Shown piece after piece: positions 1 through 11,310 of a stretch of DNA of 64,000 nt; the first letter of the stretch is position 1, and each line of letters opens with the position of its first letter. The translations under genes were made by a program, and so were the position numbers. The notes beneath the pieces were generated by a model, which saw only the letters and a program-made list of their open reading frames with translations, was not told the DNA's origin and searched no databases. This DNA is from Pipra filicauda (taxonomy: Eukaryota > Chordata > Aves > Passeriformes > Pipridae), in contig NW_024104084.1 of the NCBI RefSeq assembly GCF_003945595.2, positions 1,240,001 to 1,304,000 on the forward strand, written 5' to 3'.

Positions 1-2367
1 GACGGGGATAAATATTTTTATGCATTCCTCTTTATAAATGCTTAGTAATGGGCTCTCAACTTTCAGGTGCCTCTGCATCATTTATCCCCATCATCCCGGT
101 GGCATGCCATAGAAACATCTTATAATCATTTATTTTCAGAATTTGTTCCTATTAATCATGTATTAATTATTATAAAGAAAACATTTGTGCACACTTCTCT
201 TAATCTGAATTCTTGCTTGACTGGTTTTCCTAGAAGTGTGAAGGAGCACCCAGCTTACACAGCTCTCATCATGTACTCTAGAGCCGGGCAGGGGTAAAGT
301 GCTAGTTCATAAGACTGCCTCAATTTACTCTAGCTAAGGATTGAGTCTAGTCTGCTCTGCTCTTGCTGAGGTTTGTCCTGTGAAGTAAAGAAAGGATCTA
401 CAAGGATGTATGTACATGGCTGCTGTTTCTGCAGTGTCTGGGCACTACACAGGGGGAATGCATTACTGAAATCCACCCTCCTGTGAAACAGACCAGTAGG
501 TTTTCTTCCTATCTAGTGGGTGGCAAACCAAGGCACAGATGTACAGAAGTCCGGATGCTGGAAACTTTTTAGGCACCTATGGAAATTAATGAGCTAGCAG
601 CTGAAAATGGCTAATGACTTACCTGCAGCTCAGTCCCATGCTGGTTCTTTACCTACTGGGTTGTTCTGCTGCAAGGTCAGGATTGATCTGTCAGTGAAGT
701 GTATACAGAGAGAGGGAAGAGATGGGCTTTGTAGATCCTTTACACTGGGCTTTGTCTGAATCTGTTCCTCCATAAAAGTTAGAAAAGTATGAAGGCTCAT
801 GTTATTTTTATTAGCCTTAAAGATTGAAAAGACAAAGGGATACCTTAGTCAGTCATGAGGTTGACTGTAAAGTTGGCCCTAAATCACTGAATGAATTTCT
901 GGAGCTAGACTGATTATTTCACTAACCAGCAATAGAGCAGTAGACGACTACTTGACTGATGAGTTTAGGCCAGTGGTTCCTAAGCCTGAGTCCAGAGTCT
1001 GTTGCCTCTAAGACCCCTCAATATCATTCTGACTAAAGTAGCAACCTGCTAAGACGAAGTACTGGAGACAAGACTTGCCCATACCTTGATCTTCCAGGCA
1101 GCAAAGGGCTGAAAGATATCTGTTCTGTCCTACATGGACAAAGTAAATCACAAATAGCAGCCATCTTAGCTTATAACTTACTTCAAATAAGGATCTCAAT
1201 TTATTCACTATATATTTAATGGTGAGAGAAGGCAATACTCAAAAACATCTCCACTTCCCCAGGAAAGTTTTTTCAAAAACACGCATTTCTTGGAAAATGA
1301 AAAAAACAGCAGAGCCTATTTCCCTACAGCATCGTGTGATTACTTTCTCTTGTGTCTATCAAGCTGCAAATTCACCCTCCTGTGCCAATTGGTTCAAAGT
1401 TATTGAGGGAAGAGGAAAAGAGAGAGAGAGGCAAATAGACATTAAGATACAGAATAATCACAAAATCCTGCCTTTCTTTAGGAAACCAAACTAAAAATAA
1501 TTTGAAAATTAAAGTTTCCTATGTCTGTCCCTGGAGCCTATGCAGAACTCTGTGACAACAGACCATTGTACAGGACACAATAGCCCTGTGACTCCCGAAT
1601 TGAATTTGTTCTGCCTGTTCATGGACAGTTTGCACTCAATTTTTATGCCTGTTGCATAGAAGAAGCATTTTTCACAGACAATGATTTCTCCATGAGCCGC
1701 TGTGGAATATGCACAGTGCAGTGACTTGCTGAATTCATAATTATGAATGCTCCTACTGGAAACACACAACTGCAAAAGTTATGCTCTTCCAGGCAGAGAA
1801 CACAAACAATTTATCTGCCTGCCTAGGTGCTTGTACTCCCTGTGCCAGGCTGTGGAGTGCCTCTTGATTATTACTTGACATACTGCCTCAAAAACTTTGG
1901 AAAATCAGAAAAGTACTAACTTGGTGGCCAGTTGTGGGGAATTAGAGACAGGACAAGCAACTTGGCGGACTAGAATTGAAATAAGTTCTAAAATAGTGTA
2001 TCCATACTGCCAGCTAAACTCCTTGCCTGATCAAAACCATCCACTACAACTGGGTATTGAATGTTTTGCTTTGATGACAAATGGCTACCACTTGGCTGTA
2101 GTCCAGAAAATGTCTCTCCCATGTTCCTTTGTGAATAGCTCTTAAAAAAAATAGTCAGTACCTACTCAAAAAATAATTTGGCAAGAGAATATGTATGAGG
2201 AAAAAAAAATAAATCTCAAAAAGTCTCTCAATCCTTTTCTCAACTCCACAGTTGTGACTTATTTTTAAAATACCAGTAATACCTATAATATGAGTATTAC
2301 AGCACACTATGCTGCCTAGAAAGTAGAGGAAAAATATAAAAAAAGTAAATCTGGATTCTGTTCCCAC
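1..2367. other. Intron, no gene or repeat recognised
   Basis: Unique sequence with mixed composition and no microsatellite longer than a few units. Open frames are short and lack coding character on both strands. Confidence 0.6.
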
Positions 2368-2387
2368 TTTTTTTTTTTTTCCATTGG

Positions 2388-2495
2388 GCATGCTGCATGA
2401 CTTGCGTTATTCATTTTCCCTCTGCCTACCTGTAAAATTAAGGTAATTTGGGGAAATTTGCTGAAAACTACTTCCCACAGAAGGTGTGTAAGGCA
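2388..2495 (-). repeat. Possible MIR/CORE-like fragment next to a T13 run
   Basis: GCATGCTGCATGACTTGCG, TTCATTTTCCCTCTGCCTAC, CTGTAAAATTAAGGTAAT, GAAGGTGTGTAAGGCATG follows, with many changes, the reverse orientation of the MIR core (gaccttgggcaagtcac...cctcagtttccccatctgtaaaatggg...gttgtgagg). A T13 run at 2368-2380 precedes it. Confidence 0.4.
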
Positions 2496-5371
2496 TGTGT
2501 GTTGTTAATCACACCCATCTGGAGCTGTTATGAAAGGATGAGGGAAGGGCGGGCTCACAGAGATAAAGAAATGCACGTGGTGCATACACGTGGAGAGCTT
2601 GGGAGGCACATGGGTCTGGGGTTGTCTCAGTGCAGCAGCTACAAGGAGGAAGCGGGGATCGTGAGACAAGAGGGAGAGATTTAAAGGTCTCTTACAGTCA
2701 CGCAGCTCAGTCACACCATGGCTGCTGACACTGTGATCCCTCCTGTAGAGTAGCCATCACACATTGCCTCTCCAGGCAAATGCTGCAAGTGCCTGGTTTG
2801 AACTCCCTCCTGCTTTATCAGGGCTGACACATGCTCCAGTCCAAAACCACCTGAATGCCAGAGGCTGGAAAACCCTTACATCCTTTATAAGATGCTCTGG
2901 GAGTAGCTAGCAGTATGTCTTGTCTCTGCAGGTATTATGAGAAAAGAAGCAGAGACACAGGTGATTACAAATAGATTCAGAGATATAACTTTCCATCCAA
3001 TTCCATCAGCCCCAGCTCTCTTTAATATTTAGCTATTTCTCAATAAACTAAAATGACAGCAGAGTCTCTCCTGCTGAGTCTTTAAAATATATGTGTATAC
3101 ATTATATCGAGATTGCTCCTTATTTCTTTGCCTCCTTATATCATTAAACTGGTGTTGTGTCTGCTGCTCTGTAAATGTGTAAATGGCAGCTTCTCTTACT
3201 GATAGTGGAAAAGTTTGAATAGTGTGGTTTTGCCATAGATGAAGGAAGGGAGAGGGAAGAGGAGGACTGTCTGCATGTCTTATGGGTGATGAGTGCGTGG
3301 TTGTGGGTGTTAAAGAAGAAATTATTTCCTCAGAGTCTTGGTGGTATGTTCTTTGACAGCCTCCTACACCCATGAAAATGTTTATGTGTTCAAATTCTTC
3401 TTTAGGACCCTAATCTTCCTTCCTCATGTTGGGCATAAAATATCTAAATAAAAGGACCTTTATGTCTTCTCAGATCACTCAAGTTTCTCCCCTCCCAGTG
3501 TGCTAATTTTTATACACGGGGTCTTATCATGGATCAGAGGTGCAGAACTGCCTGAGGAGCACACAAACGTGCAGAGGGATGTGTGATTGTTCTGCTGAGG
3601 CACATCACAAGAGCAATTGGCTGTGCACAGCATCATTACTGGGCAGCATGCCTATCAGAGGAGCTCCTGCTCCAAGCAAGGAGTCAGACTAGGAGATACA
3701 CCACCCTGCAGGGGTTCTGTGGCACACTGCACAAACAGAGACACACCCTGCAGTCCACGGCAGGTCAGACTTTGACAGAGCGCAGGGAAACACTAAGCAG
3801 GAAAGAGTTTGGGGCATTTCAGTGTACTGGCATAATGTTGTGTGCAACAGAGAACAACCATTGCATGTGAGATGGATGAGTCACCTGAGCTGTGACTGAG
3901 AGTGGATTTGTCAGCCTTTGGGAGTCTGGGCATGGCTCTACTTCATAAAGACTGCAGGACTCTTCTAAATCAAAGGGGTGCTGCCCATACTCCTGGGATG
4001 CTGTAATTCCACATGTGTAGATATTCCCCTGTATATCCAATCAGAGAAAACAGCTGACAAAAGCTTCCCAAATAATTAAGTCCACAATGAGCTATCAATC
4101 AATACAGAAAACCATACCTGCTCAGCCTCCTTGGGAGAGACATACCCAAGACCCATCTGTTCAATGATCTAAAAGTGAATGCTTAGAAGAAGCATTTAAG
4201 AAACAGGTGTAGCATGGAGTGACGCTTGCCTGCATTAACCCACTCCAAGGTTCTGGCAACCACTAAACCAAAGGGCATCCAAAGCCTCTTCCATTTATGT
4301 CACAGAAAGTAAAATATTTCTTGTGAGATCATCAAGAAACACTGCTCCCACCTTCTAAACTTCATAGCATTTGTTCTTTAACTTTTGAGCATGGATTAAA
4401 GTTTGTGTTTAAATTTGGACCTGAAGTAGCCTCAGTTTGTACATGCAAGTATTATTTAGAGTCATGACAAGCTTCTCAGCTTCTACTGAAAGCCTCTGGT
4501 CGGCAAAGAAAGTGAGGGGAATTCAGGTGCTAGGAAGAGGTTTTGTAGAGGGAGGTGCTCCAAAGAGAAGGTGAAGAAGCCACTCTGTCCTGGGGCCAAA
4601 TTCTGAGGCTGGAATAACTCTAATTTCATGTACACTCTGATGTTTCATTTCTGATTCCAGGAGGCTTTCCTAATATTCCACCTTTGCCTGTTCATTTTAG
4701 TAGCTCTAGTTATAATTAAACTCTTGCTTTAACAAGATACCAATTCCAGCCTACAAAAAATGTTCATCGAGAAGCTTCCATCTGTGTTAGCAAAGATTTC
4801 CATTAACTTTGTGTCCTGCCTCACCCCATACCCTCTGAACAAGAGGTGTCTTTCAGTAGCCTTCAGTGTGTTCACAAGGAGACTTCATCTTTCTCTGGGT
4901 AATTTTAGCCTCACGGCAGCTGAGAATTATGAATATTGAAGGGGCTGGGGTTGTTGCTTGAACTGCTGTGGAGGCAGAAATGTAGGTCTGATGTAGGTCA
5001 GAGAAGAGCTGTGTGTGTGCCAAGTGGTCTCATGGTTTAACCCTTTCACATGTTCGATCACCAAGTGTTTGCAAGGCCTTTCTGACCAAGTGGCCTCTTG
5101 CACTGCTCTACTGAAATCTGATTTTTTGCTGAAGGCAAAGCTGAGGGGCAGCCTCACAGGCAGTAGTTTTCCAGGCATGGACTGTCTGGATGCAATTAGG
5201 AAGGTGTCCAGGGATGCTGGGGGAGTGAAAATAGGATGACTATTAACCCTTCTCCCTCGGAGCCAAATATGCTTGTCCTTGTGTTAACATTGTCCATTAC
5301 GCAGTTGACAGTAATGATTCCAAAGGCTTGCTTTGAAAACATCTGTTCCTCATGTGGGGCTAAAAAAACTC
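2496..5371. other. Intron, nothing recognised
   Basis: Unique sequence; the only notes are a purine-rich block near 3238-3270 and TATA-rich text near 3086-3110. No exon, RNA gene or clear mobile element seen. Confidence 0.6.
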
Positions 5372-5418
5372 AACAGAATAACTCCACTGACTTCAACAGA
5401 GTTGTGTCATTCCATGCC
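5372..5418. repeat. Fragment of ancient repeat with ACTTCAA core
   Basis: The core ATAACTCCACTGACTTCAAC followed by AGAGTTGTGTCATTCC matches the half-site arrangement of the old palindromic amniote repeat (GGAGTTAC... type). Only about 45 bp is recognisable. Confidence 0.35.
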
Positions 5419-8154
5419 AAATGAGCAACAACATAGAGAGGTCTTGGAGCAGCTTGAGAGGCTGGAAAATCACAAATTCTTTATTCTGTCTGAAGAGTTC
5501 ACCGACCTAAGGGGAAGACTGGAAGTCATTGTCTTCAGAGTCAGGATATTTACCCATTTCCAAGGATAGTCAGTACTGTCTGTATCAGGACAAATGCATC
5601 ACACTGTAGTGTTGTCATCCACTGTGAGAGACGTGGGTCTTACTGCTGTCACCAGGGTGGGACAGACAGTCAGTGATGTGTCAATATTCAGGCTACACGG
5701 GGAGAGTTACATTCAATGCCCACCTGGCTTGTACGTGCACATCCCTGTTTCTGAGTGTGTGGAGGTTTTCTCTCTGGGAAGGGAGTGCTTCTCAGACCTG
5801 GTAGAGAGGAGAGGTAAAAAGGAGAGAGAGAAACAATATCTGTGTATATATTGTTCTTCTAACTCCACTGTCAAACAGGACAGGCCTACTTTCCCTTTCT
5901 TCCAGCAGTCTGTGATTCTTTGCTAGCTATTGCATCACTGCCTTTAGAAGCACTTTTTACACTGTTTTCATAAATTTCTTAAGGTTTTCTTGTACCTAGT
6001 TATAACTTTGGTCCCCACAAGATTCTGTGGCAAAAAATTCCTCCAGTAAAATATACGTGGCATAAAACCAAACATAAAAACCAAATAATTCTTATTTTGA
6101 TTTCAAACTTGTTCCCAGATAGTTTAACTTTTTTTTTTATTATTACAATAAGTGACTCTTAACTGCCTATTTAAAAATATTTCTGAAATTTTATTTGCGT
6201 TTTTATATAGATCAATTTGATTTCTACTCTGTTTTGTCATTTCTGTTGGGGCATCTAGGCCATTTCATCTTCTCTGTCCTGTAGAAACTATGCTTTCCCT
6301 CCAATCTTTAAAGCCATCCTTTTCTCTGGCCTTTCTAGTTCTACTTTACTCTTTTTCCAGCTTTCTGGTGAACTCCATGCACCATCATAGGAGACAGAGT
6401 CAAACTCATTTAAGGATTATGACTTTGGAATATAATTTTGTTGCCCTTCTAATTCTGTTAAAGGACTCTATGCTCATAGTTCACCTTCCAGAGGGGAGGA
6501 AAAAAAATAGCAAAAACGTGTGGGGTTTATTTTTGTTTTCAATCAGTTATTTAAAAGAAAAGAAAAAAAAAACAAACACGAACAACCAAAAGGGAAATCC
6601 ACCCCAAAAAACTAACCCCAGCTTCTGTCTTGGATGGATTGGTGTTTTCACTGTCAGGCTAAAGCTGAATGCACAGCTCCAGGGCATTGCTCCAATATTT
6701 CAGTTCTTCAGCTAGGTGATACTTCTCAAGTGTTTGCACAAGAGATGCATCACGGAGTGGGGGAAGGAGGGGTGGAGAGGGAAGAGTCTGTCAGCAAGAG
6801 GCCCCATGCTAATCTTCTCCTTCAAGATGGGGGCCTTTTGGAAACCTGTTTTAATATTCATGGTCTTTAGGTAAATAGTCTCTGAGTCAGGCTGTCAGTT
6901 TCTGCAAATGTGGCTGTCTTGCTGAAGCTACTGCACATTTATCAGTGAGTAAACAGTGACAGGAGTAGGGGGATTAGAGAATTAAATTAGTGTGTAACCA
7001 CTCTCCTTCTCAAGTTTTTGGCATTACCTCGTGTGTGTTTTGTTCCAAGAAGTTTTTTCTAGGTTGTTTTTTTTTTTTAAATCTCTCTCTCTTTCTCCCT
7101 TCCTTCCTTCACACACACCCATGCCACATACTTATTTAAAATCTCTGAGATTAGCTTGTTCTCCATTTTTTTTTTTTAAATTGTGGGGGTTTTAATTTAA
7201 TTTTCTATCAAAAGGAGGTTTTTGAAATAGCAATGAGGCAGGTTGTAGAAAAGGATCAGGAGATGCTTGCTGATGCTGACCAGTTCTGCTTTTTCCCTCC
7301 TGGTCCTTTTAAGTTTTTCTGGCTGGGTTTCCCAATTGAACAGCTCTGTTCCAGCAAGAAGAGCTGGCACTTCCCATCTGCACCAGTCTTATTTTTTCCT
7401 CCTTTCTTTCCCTTCCCTCCCCACTCCCCACAGGGCATGACATAGACTCTGCCACCTGCCTTGTACTCATCAGGTTATAAGCCAAATATGCAAGCCCCTT
7501 GGCAGCGCCACGTTCTTGACATCCTTTGTTGCCATCCCCTGACACCGACACACAGACACGCGGTGGTCACCCCTTCCCCCATCCCATCTGTGAAAGGAGG
7601 AGACAGTTTACTCTCTCCTGGCAGCCGGAGTCAGACCGATCGCAGAGGATGCCAATTAGGCCTTGGAGACACTAACCAGGTCATGTCCAGCAAATTTCAC
7701 ACCAGCCCTTGCAGGGGTGTTGGCCCTGGTGTGGATGCTGGGGAGGCTCCTGGTGGAAACAGACTTCTGATGTTTGGACAGCAGGAGCCCGGTTCATCAG
7801 TGTCGTAAAGCACCGTGGACAATTTGGGGTGTCAGCATCCCAGGTAGTGCTTACATCAGTCCCATAACGTCTGCCCCTGTGTCGTAGCACAAACAGAGCA
7901 TATGTTGAGCATCCTCTTGTGTTTGCTGTACCAAAGAACCACGGACATGGCACCAGCTTCCAGATTCCCTTCCCAGCTCAGAGCAGTAAAGAAAAAAAGT
8001 GGGAAGGAAGAAGAAAATCAACCGCTTCCCCATGTATCTCCTTGCCTTGTGTTAGGCTGATATCCGCTGGCGTGTGCACTGCCACAGATGGGACAACAGT
8101 ACCTTGTTGTGTATCCAGCCCACAGAGTCTGACTTGTATGTGCGTCTGCTCGGT
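5419..8154. other. Intron with A-rich and pyrimidine-rich tracts
   Basis: Holds an A-rich stretch at about 6555-6620, T runs near 7069-7078 and 7168-7178, a CT-rich run at 7081-7110 and another at 7390-7435. 7440-7700 retains several CpGs (CAGCGCCACG, GACACGCGGTGG, GACCGATCGCAG) but is far from a CpG island. No gene recognised. Confidence 0.6.
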
Positions 8155-8481
8155 TCAGCTGGGTTCGCCAAGGTGGGTGGCGAGGAGCCAGTGCTGTAGC
8201 TCTTTGGATTTATTATTAACACCCAGCGTGAATCGATGCAGGCTCCTCTTACAAACCTCATAGTAAGCTTTCTCAGGCAAAGGTTTCTTTACTAAGTAGA
8301 AACTCTTCCCCGTTCTGTAGAATGTTCTTACTTCAAATTCGGGGATTGTTGATGAGATTGGGACTGCTCTTGCATGCAAGTCATTTGGACTAAAACCTGT
8401 AATAGCCACTGCATATGGTAGTTTGTGTACGATCTGTCCTTTAGCTGTAAGGGCTGGCCCATTCTCTGTTCTGTTGGAGGA
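8155..8481 (-). other. Exon-like open patch, unrecognised
   Basis: On the minus strand a pyrimidine-rich run ending CTGCCACCCCAG gives a plausible acceptor just before 8481. From there the frame stays open for 108 codons to a TGA at 8155, with readable parts such as KGQIVHKLPYAVAITGFSPN and KSFYLVKKPLPEKAYYEVCK and an end HLGEPS. The frame is open only back to a TAA at 8503-8505. There is no ATG near the start, no AATAAA was seen close downstream, and I recognise no domain. The length is within chance for this window. It could be a terminal exon of an antisense or nested gene, an old retrocopy or plain intron. Confidence 0.15.
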
Positions 8482-8505
8482 CTGGGGTGGCAGATGGGGC
8501 AGTTA

Positions 8506-8974
8506 AATTTGCTGCTGATGGGCAGAGGAGGCTGCTGCAGGTCTCCATGGGGCTTCTGAATCCTTTACAAGGGGTAGGGTAGGGTGAACTACTTCATCTG
8601 CCCCCACTCACCCTATAAATATGAGCACTTTACAGATTGGTAGTGGATGTTTCTGCAGGAAAAATACATAGATGGAATAAGGAGAACAACTGCAAATAAA
8701 TAAGGGGGTTTTGGCATTTTCATCCCTCTGAACACCTACCAAAGCATTAAGAGCTGTGTAACAAGCCTCTGAAATAGATAGGAATCCCATTTTGGCAAAT
8801 TTGCTATTGACCATGTGGACATCCCTGTGACTTTTCCTACACTCCCTCTCCATCACCATCAACCTCCTGCAGGGCAGGTCATCACTGAGGGGGAGGAAAA
8901 GATGGTCCCACAGATGGCCTGAGTTCAGAGGGTCTGTGGGAGCAAGATAACTCACTTCCAGATGTCAGTGGAAG
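8506..8974. other. Intron, nothing recognised
   Basis: Unique sequence between the open patch and the AAAAT microsatellite; contains a GGGGTAGGGTAGGGTG triplet-like G-rich word near 8570-8584. Confidence 0.55.
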
Positions 8975-9038
8975 AAATAAAAAAATAAAAAATAAAATAG
9001 AATAAAATGAAATAAAATGAAATAAAATAAAATAAAAC
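8975..9038. repeat. (AAAAT)n pentanucleotide microsatellite
   Basis: Imperfect runs of AATAA, AAAAT and ATGAA units over about 64 bp, all A/T except a few interrupting G. Confidence 0.95.
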
Positions 9039-10769
9039 AGATAAAGTGGAAGGCACCCATGAAGCCCTCTCCCTCCACACCCTCACTTGCATACACATTA
9101 TCCTGGTAATGACAACCACCCTTGGGGGCTTTACCATTTGGAAATTCCACAGTACATGGAGAATGCAGCTGCTGCCCCCCAAGCAAGTGCCCAGGCCAAA
9201 CAAATGGACCTGCTGCCATGGTGTAAAGGCCTCCAAGATGTGCATGTGCTCCCTGCCCAGGATACACTCCTCCTCATGACACATGGCACATCTCGCTAAC
9301 AGCAAACACGCATAGATGCCATCCAGCTGGGATGGGAACAGGAGCAGATGCTCCTATTAAAAAGGCTGTAAGACTCAGTGCCCCTGTGCCCTGTTCAAAG
9401 GGAAAGTCCAAAGTGGCTTGTACAAACAGAGGCTCTTTTCCTTCTGTCGCCTCCTCCTCCCTGGGGTTGAGTGCGAAAATCAGCCATCCCCAAAGATATT
9501 TCTGCTTAGTTTCATGCTTTGCAGGACATCATTTATTGTCACGGATCTTGTCTCTGTGTTTGTAATGGTGGAAGCTGCTGCCAGGACTTCCCATGTTGGG
9601 GATGTTTTTTTAATTTGGCTGTTAGATCTCAGAAAACGTCCTAGCTGGGGAAGGACGGGATTATTTTTTGGGGGGCTGCGTGTCCTGCTTATTTACAGGA
9701 GACCAGTCATGGATGCATATTTGAACCTCAACTATGGCATAAACAAAGAATGAGAACTTTCCAGTGGTATCAGAAGGAAACCCTTTATTCCTTGGCACAG
9801 AGAAGTGTCTCTCCCACAGGTGTTTTGGGAGAGGAGACTGAGATCAGGTGCATGGTGTGTCATCTCAGAAGATGTGTATTTCTCATGTGCTCCCCTGGGC
9901 TTCCTAAGGAGGGACTGTGTCAACAAGACTGTGTTTTTTTCTTTCCCTGTACACTCCCATAATGGCTCAAGGGAAGAGTTACAGATTCCCAAAGCTCCAG
10001 ATCTCCCAAGTGAATATGGTCTCAGAGAGCTTGTTTTCCTCTCATTAATGACCAGTCTTGCTACACTGGGTGAGAACGAGGTTGTGGGGATGCCCTGTCA
10101 CCTAGCACACACCTAATCAGGATTGAACTGTGCCCTCAGAAAGGGCTTGAAGGTGCAGACAGCAATCCTCCCTGTGAAATTCTTTCTTCACGTCAGGGAG
10201 GAAAATCAGGGTAGAAAAGGAGAGAGCCGGTGCACTGCTTCCCATCCCGTGTGTCGCAGTTAGCTCTTTCACCCCCCCTGCTTTGAGAGCAAGCAGCAAA
10301 GGGAGATTATGAGCAGGGCTCTTCTTCGTTGATCAGTGTTTCTCTTAGAGATGGGAGATGATAAAATACCATCTCCATCTTCTCTCAGAACTTCCTTGCT
10401 GCTTGTGGTTATCTCAAGGTTAACCACAACCCAGCTAGTCAGCCCCTAAAACAAAGCCTGTACATAGTGCTGCAACCTGAAAAATAGCCTGGGACGGTGC
10501 TGTAGCCTAGGGATGGCTCTTAATGTGATGCATTTGAGAGAAAACAGACCTCTGGCATAACCAGCAATATGATTAAGGGGTTTCTTTGCTTCCAGTAATG
10601 CAATATTCCAGGCTAACACATGCAGGATTAATCAGCCTCTTCCTGTAGACTGGGAGCAGGACATGTGTAAGAAGTTACAGCCCTCGTTTAAACACAACTG
10701 CAGAGGATTTTGCGGGGTTTTTGCTCGTTCTTCTCGTCTGCAAAATGCCACTTTGGTGGTTTATGTCAG
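9039..10769. other. Intron, nothing recognised
   Basis: Unique sequence with no clear repeats. Frames longer than 100 codons at 9418-9753 and 9805-10116 show no domain and no splice context and are taken as chance. Confidence 0.6.
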
Positions 10770-10990
10770 TCGTAACAGCACCACATAATGTTTTCTGAGC
10801 CCAGCTGGCCCTTATTTAGAGATCAGGAGGTAATGAAGGCACAGTGGAATGACATCGATGCGGCTGCTGAAAATTTTCAGGGTTGGATTGCAATTTGCTG
10901 GAGAGGGAGCCCCCGGAGAGGGGATAACGGTGTGTTAACCCTTTCCATCTCATCGTCCTCCTCATCCCAGCCAGCCTCCAGTCCCTGGCA
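10770..10990. promoter_or_regulatory. Enhancer-like conserved-looking block
   Basis: Unique sequence with retained CpGs (GACATCGATGCGGCTGCTGA, CCCCGGAGAGGGGATAACGG) and TTTAGAG/ATTGCAATTTG motifs, ending in a TCATCGTCCTCCTCATCC pyrimidine run. No repeat character. Conservation is a guess from texture. Confidence 0.2.
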
Positions 10991-11210
10991 GTCAAAGTGA
11001 GCTAGTGAGAAGCTTGTTTGTAGTATTTCACAGACTGTAAGAGGTGCCTTGACTTTTGGCTTGTCACTGTTTTGCCACGTGGACTCAAGGCCAATTTGTA
11101 GGGGATGCCCCCAGTGCCGGGACTGAACTTGCTGGGTGCACCCAGCCAGCTCAGCTTGCCTTTAGTCCTCCCTTAACCTCCTAGGATAGTAGAGAGAGCA
11201 AGATAGAAAG

Positions 11211-11310
11211 CAATGACTCGAGCTCCTCCAGTTGATTGGATTAGCAGGAGCGATTGGATTAGCTGCTAATGAGTCGTTGTCACTCGAGCTGATGCTACAT
11301 CACAGAATTA
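11211..11310. promoter_or_regulatory. Paired GGATTA homeodomain-site cluster
   Basis: The 12-mer GATTGGATTAGC occurs at 11234-11245 and again at 11252-11263, an exact 18-bp spacing. Each contains GGATTA, the bicoid-class (OTX/PITX/CRX) binding core, and they are followed by GCTAATGAG. The pair is bracketed by two ACTCGAGCT words (11216-11224 and 11282-11290). Function as an enhancer is inferred. Confidence 0.3.

Noticed and set aside
7681..7953. Protein-like frame in a CpG-retaining region
   Set aside because: No domain, no splice sites in a consistent arrangement, and competing frames on the other strand.
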